Below the pieces are notes generated by a model. The model was not told where the DNA came from and did no database searches. It saw only the letters and a list, made by a program, of their open reading frames with translations. Below are positions 60,642 to 64,000 of a DNA stretch of 64,000 nt, in pieces. Both the position numbers and the translations under genes were made by a program. Each line of letters begins with the position of its first letter. The stretch's first letter is position 1. Source of the DNA: an uncultured Eubacteriales bacterium (GTDB taxonomy: Bacteria > Bacillota > Clostridia > Oscillospirales > Oscillospiraceae); the NCBI GenBank assembly GCA_900546915.1, contig UREY01000001.1, forward strand, positions 1 to 64,000, given 5' to 3'.

Positions 60642-61973
60642 ATGAAAAAAATCTGGACACAGGGACTGGAGATCCCTCATTTTCCGCAGTTAAACGGAGA
60701 CGCATCTACAGAGGTTTTGGTCATTGGAGGCGGCATGTCCGGCATTCTGTGCGCCCGGGAACTCCAGGCCCGGGGGATAGAATGTCTTCTGGTGGAAGCC
60801 AAATCCATCGGCAGTGGAATTACCAGCGGAACCACGGCAGTACTCTGCACGCACCATGACCCGCTGTATCAAGACCTGGAGGCCCGTTTTGGACGGGAAA
60901 CGGCACGCCTGTACGGTCAAGCCAACCTGGAGGCGCTGGAAAAGTACCGGACCCTGGCAGCCCGCTTTGATTGCGAGTTCCAGGAGCGGCCTCATTACCG
61001 CTACGCCATGACCCAGACTCAGGCAGAGCTCCTGAAAACGGAAGCGGAGACGTTGAAGCGAATGGGTTTTACGGCGGAATTTCAGACAGAAACTCCGCTG
61101 CCTTTTCCTGTGGCCGGAGCGCTGTACCTGCCCGGTATGGCTCAATTTCAGCCGCTGCAGTTTCTCTATGGCATTGCAAGAGGACTTAACATTCGGGAAA
61201 ACACGCAGGTTTTGGGAATCTCCGGCGGCGTGGCTTTTACGAACCGCGGGAAAATTCTGGCGCGTAAAATCGTTGTGGCGACGCATTTCCCTCTGGGCCG
61301 GTTCCGGGGTCTGTATGCCTTAAAGCTGTACCAGCGCAGGTCTTATGTGATAGCACTGGAAGGGGGGCCTGATCTTTTGGGAACCTATTCCGGAATGGGG
61401 AAAAACAGCATCTCTTTGCGCAACTTTGGACCGTACCTCTTCTTAAGCGGCGGGAAGCACCGAACTGGACAGAAGGGGGGCTGGGAGGCTGCACGCAGCT
61501 TTGCCGACCGGTATTTTCCCGATCTTTCAGAGCGGTATGCCTGGGCCAATCAGGACTGCATGTCGCTTGATGGACTGCCCTATGTGGGACAGTATCACCA
61601 TGGAGTGCCGGATTTATTGGTTGCAACCGGTTTTTCCGCGTGGGGCATGACCAATTCTATGGTCGCGGCCTCTCTTCTGGCAGATCTGGTGACAGGACGC
61701 CAGACGCCGTATCAGGCGGTATTGAACCCGAGCCGCACGATCTTCCGTCCGCAGCTGCTATCCAATCTGGGCCATACGCTTGCCAATTTTGTGCGTCTCA
61801 CACCCCGACGCTGCTCTCACTTGGGCTGTGCCCTGCGCTGGAATCCGGCGGAGCATAGCTGGGATTGCCCCTGCCATGGCTCTCGGTTCGCTTCTGACGG
61901 CTCCGTCCTGGACACGCCTGCACAAAAACCGGTTCATTTAACAAACAGAGGTCGGCTTGACTTGAACCGATAA
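60642..61973 (+). CDS. FAD-dependent oxidoreductase (DAO family) with C-terminal Rieske domain
   Basis: 443 residues. The FAD-binding Rossmann motif VLVIGGGMSGILCARELQARG is near residue 28, followed by a DadA-like oxidase fold; GLPYVGQYHHGVPDLLVATGFSAWGM marks the C-terminal FAD contact. The last 60 residues are a Rieske [2Fe-2S] domain with CSHLGC and CPCHGS. Such fusions occur widely in Firmicutes and transfer electrons from an unknown amine or thiol-type substrate. The start at 60642 follows GAGGAGG by 6 to 7 bases. It is not in an obvious operon. Confidence 0.87.
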   Translation: MKKIWTQGLEIPHFPQLNGDASTEVLVIGGGMSGILCARELQARGIECLLVEAKSIGSGITSGTTAVLCTHHDPLYQDLEARFGRETARLYGQANLEALEKYRTLAARFDCEFQERPHYRYAMTQTQAELLKTEAETLKRMGFTAEFQTETPLPFPVAGALYLPGMAQFQPLQFLYGIARGLNIRENTQVLGISGGVAFTNRGKILARKIVVATHFPLGRFRGLYALKLYQRRSYVIALEGGPDLLGTYSGMGKNSISLRNFGPYLFLSGGKHRTGQKGGWEAARSFADRYFPDLSERYAWANQDCMSLDGLPYVGQYHHGVPDLLVATGFSAWGMTNSMVAASLLADLVTGRQTPYQAVLNPSRTIFRPQLLSNLGHTLANFVRLTPRRCSHLGCALRWNPAEHSWDCPCHGSRFASDGSVLDTPAQKPVHLTNRGRLDLNR

Positions 61974-62067
61974 GTCGATAGACCCAGAGTTTAAAATGGA
62001 ACGCGAAACGTTGTAGCTGCCGCTGTGCAGAGACCGTCCGTGAGACCAATCGAATTTCCCATATCGT

Positions 62068-62117
62068 TTTCCTCCGGACATGAGGCCCCAAAATATCAAG
62101 CCGACGTCCGGAGGAAA
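62068..62117. repeat. 12-base inverted repeat between convergent genes
   Basis: Perfect arms TTTCCTCCGGAC (62068-62079) and GTCCGGAGGAAA (62106-62117) with a 26-base loop lie between the oxidoreductase and the MATE gene, 30 bases from the latter's stop. There is no clear U-tract. It could be a weak two-way terminator. Confidence 0.6.
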
Positions 62118-62147
62118 TGATCGTGGACAGCCAATAAAATAGGTGCT

Positions 62148-63500
62148 TCACCTGGCCAATTCATCGTGAGACAGTGCCGGCCTTGCTTTCATTTTTCGGT
62201 TTGCAAAATTCACACAAATTAATGTGATAACGGCTACAATTCCCTCTGTTATCACCATCGCCCACCAAACTCCATCGATACCCAGCCAGGCCGGGAGGAG
62301 ATAGAGCAGTATACTGCTTATAACAAGCCCGCGCAGAATGGTGAGGACAGAAGATGTGACGGTCTGCATGATGGCCTGGAAGTAGGAGGTAGCCCAAATA
62401 TTGATCCCCATAAACAGGAAAGACAAAAAATAAGTACGGACAATCACAGGGGTTGCCTTTAATACCTCCGGAGTGGCATCCATGAAAAATTTTATGATCT
62501 GCGTGGGAAACAGCAAACCCAAAGTGGTAAAGCCTATGCCCATAGCGGTCACCGTCGTCAGAGAAATTCGACGCAGCCGGAAGATCCGTAAGACCTGTCC
62601 CGCTCCATAATTATTTGCAGCAATCGGTTGAATGGCCTGTCCCACACCGGTATAAATATGTTGGAACATACCGGAGCAAGAAAGCACCACGCCAAAGATC
62701 GAAAGGGCTACCGCGCCGCCGTAGCGCATAATTTGGTTGTTTAAAATGCAGGTTAAAACAATAAAGGAAAATTCTAAGATGGAAGCGCTGAATCCAGCGG
62801 ACAATGACTTCATAATAGCCTTGGACAACTGCCGGGGTTTCACAAGTCTCAGTCGGTTTTGTTTCTTGAGTAAATAACACAAAAGGACGATGAACTGAAC
62901 TATGGTTCCACCCGCTGTGGCAATGGCTGCGCCCGACATCCCCAGATTCATTGGGAACACCAGGAACCAGTCTCCAAAAACGTTTAACACGCCTCCAGCG
63001 ACCACGGCTCCCATCACATAATTGGGCGATCCGTCGCAGCGAATTATGCAGGTAAAATAAGAGGATAGAATAAAGGCGGGAAATGTCCAGATGATCCAAT
63101 CCCCATATTCCAGCACCAGTGGCATCAGTGCTTCATTTGCACCGAATAGAGAAAAAATCTCCTTTTTGAATACCGCAATGACCGGCCAGACGATGACTGT
63201 TGTCACCACGACCAGTAAGAGCGACGCAGTGTAGTAAGCGTTGGCTTTCTCTAATTGCCCCTCGCCCCTGGCATTTCCCAGTCTTACGGAGCCGCCAATC
63301 CCGCAGAGAAAACCAAATAAAGAGGCGACACCCAAAATAGGATAGATAATGGCAGCTGCTGCCGCACCATCCGGCCCGACTCCCTGGCCGATGGCGATGG
63401 TATCTACAAAGCTATATATGGTCGTTACCATAGCTGCAAAGAGAGACGGCCACAGAAATTTTTGATAGAGTGTTTCAATTTTATCTTTTAACAAATTCAT
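62148..63500 (-). CDS. MATE-family multidrug/Na+ antiporter
   Basis: 450-residue exporter with twelve predicted helices in two homologous halves. The N-half motif FVDTIAIGQGVGPDGAAAAAI and the C-half GVGQAIQPIAANNYGAG are the pair that marks NorM/DinF-like MATE proteins. It probably expels cationic drugs in exchange for Na+ or H+. ATG at 63500 follows AAAGGA. A MerR-type regulator is divergently encoded, the usual arrangement for drug-responsive control. Confidence 0.9.
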   Translation of the reverse strand: MNLLKDKIETLYQKFLWPSLFAAMVTTIYSFVDTIAIGQGVGPDGAAAAAIIYPILGVASLFGFLCGIGGSVRLGNARGEGQLEKANAYYTASLLLVVVTTVIVWPVIAVFKKEIFSLFGANEALMPLVLEYGDWIIWTFPAFILSSYFTCIIRCDGSPNYVMGAVVAGGVLNVFGDWFLVFPMNLGMSGAAIATAGGTIVQFIVLLCYLLKKQNRLRLVKPRQLSKAIMKSLSAGFSASILEFSFIVLTCILNNQIMRYGGAVALSIFGVVLSCSGMFQHIYTGVGQAIQPIAANNYGAGQVLRIFRLRRISLTTVTAMGIGFTTLGLLFPTQIIKFFMDATPEVLKATPVIVRTYFLSFLFMGINIWATSYFQAIMQTVTSSVLTILRGLVISSILLYLLPAWLGIDGVWWAMVITEGIVAVITLICVNFANRKMKARPALSHDELAR

Positions 63501-63530
63501 ATTTACTTTCCTTTCTCCTACCTGTAGCTC

Positions 63531-63580
63531 TGTACGGTTTTCCAGAGTACATTGACTTTTTCCTCACGGCGCTTTATTAT
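63531..63580 (+). promoter_or_regulatory. merR promoter and adjoining dyad between MATE and merR
   Basis: TTGACT (63552-63557), 17-base spacer, TATTAT (63575-63580) drives the plus-strand regulator. Immediately before it, TGTAC (63531-63535) and GTACA (63547-63551) form an inverted repeat that is a reasonable MerR-family operator for the MATE side. No standard MerR 19-base-spacer promoter was identified for the MATE gene. Confidence 0.5.
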
Positions 63581-63626
63581 AAAGTCTGCTACAATATGAG
63601 AGTCAAGAGGAGGCGGGGAAAAATTT

Positions 63627-64000
63627 ATGGATAAGAAGCGGCTGTTCTCTATCGGGAAATTATCCAAACTGACCGGAGTGCATGTTCAGTCTCTCCGCTA
63701 TTATGAAACCATAGGGATCCTAAAACCGGCCTATATTGACCCGGAAAGCCATTATCGCTATTACACTTTTTCCCAAACAAGAATTGTAGAGGCCATTCAA
63801 TATTGCGTAGAATTGGACATCCCGTTGAAAAATTTTCGCGCGTTTTTGTCCGAACGCGATGGACAGATTGATTACTCCGGTCTGTTGGAACATGGAAGGC
63901 AGACGGCCTATGCGAAGATGCGGCGCATACAATCGCGGCTTGACTTTTTAGAAAATATGCAAAGAGAAATTAGTCATGCTGAGAATTGTAGCGCACTGCA
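63627..64000 (+). CDS. MerR-family transcriptional regulator (cut by window end)
   Basis: The first 124 residues are present. The winged-helix domain begins FSIGKLSKLTGVHVQSLRYYETIGIL, with DPESHYRYYTFSQ as the wing, typical of MerR/BmrR. A coiled-coil dimer helix follows (about 90-120: RQTAYAKMRRIQSRLDFL). Any effector domain lies beyond the window. ATG at 63627 after AGGAGGCGGGG. It likely regulates the divergent MATE exporter. Confidence 0.88.
   Translation, partial: MDKKRLFSIGKLSKLTGVHVQSLRYYETIGILKPAYIDPESHYRYYTFSQTRIVEAIQYCVELDIPLKNFRAFLSERDGQIDYSGLLEHGRQTAYAKMRRIQSRLDFLENMQREISHAENCSAL

Overview
The window looks like chromosomal DNA of an anaerobic, endospore-forming Firmicute of the class Clostridia, most like the moderately GC-rich Oscillospiraceae (an inference from gene content; no rRNA is present to test it). 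Spore markers are a SipL-type DUF3794/LysM protein, SpmA/SpmB and AbrB. Anaerobe markers are pyruvate:ferredoxin oxidoreductase (nifJ), rubrerythrin and a ferredoxin-like aldo/keto reductase. Two surface proteins carry SLH domains, which implies an S-layer or SLH-binding cell wall.

Layout. 0-5.2 kb: a four-gene siderophore/iron ABC importer led by an AraC-type regulator, with a consensus promoter and a TTAG-N6-CTAA dyad. 5.5-9.5 kb: an aldo/keto reductase and an SLH-anchored 5'-nucleotidase. 9.7-15.5 kb: a pair of ABC exporters beside an AgrC-like kinase and a LytTR regulator. 15.6-17 kb: asnS. 17.3-24.5 kb: a complete F-type ATP synthase operon (atpZ-I-B-E-F-H-A-G-D-C). 24.7-29.8 kb: SipL-like protein, a tiny membrane protein, and a PspC / FHA-FtsW / penicillin-binding-protein operon. 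29.9-35.4 kb: nfo, gltX, an AGCS sodium:amino-acid symporter, an ArsC-like protein and truA. 35.6-40.9 kb: an SLH-anchored lysozyme, an alpha/beta hydrolase and a copper ATPase carrying a CopZ-like domain, divergent from an HxlR regulator. 41.4-42.4 kb: rubrerythrin and tRNA-Pro(GGG), then an AT-rich stretch with a tandem repeat. 42.9-45.2 kb: two membrane proteins and xerD. 45.2-50.7 kb: a two-component system followed by a VTC-domain protein, a DUF4956 membrane protein and a beta-helix lipoprotein. 50.7-50.8 kb: a decayed group II intron 3' end. 51-59.9 kb: nifJ, comM, argS, spmA/B and abrB. 60-64 kb: a non-coding stretch with DnaA-box-like 9-mers, a Rieske-tailed FAD oxidoreductase, and a MATE exporter divergent from a MerR regulator cut by the window end.

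Most interesting points. (1) The ATP synthase c subunit has a two-glutamate ion site of the kind described for Na+-coupled rotors, and subunit a has about 60 extra residues between its essential Arg and the last helix. (2) copA ends in a second HMA domain that has its own strong Shine-Dalgarno and ATG in frame, so one gene may make both the pump and a free 65-residue CopZ. (3) The two-component / VTC / DUF4956 / beta-helix lipoprotein cassette is a coherent but poorly understood surface or polyphosphate system. (4) Several long palindromes and hairpins have no assigned job. (5) A DnaA-box cluster lies at 60.4-60.6 kb, and most genes to its left are on the minus strand.

Promoters, operators and terminators below were read by eye as -35/-10 pairs, dyads and hairpins with a U-tract. 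They are predictions.
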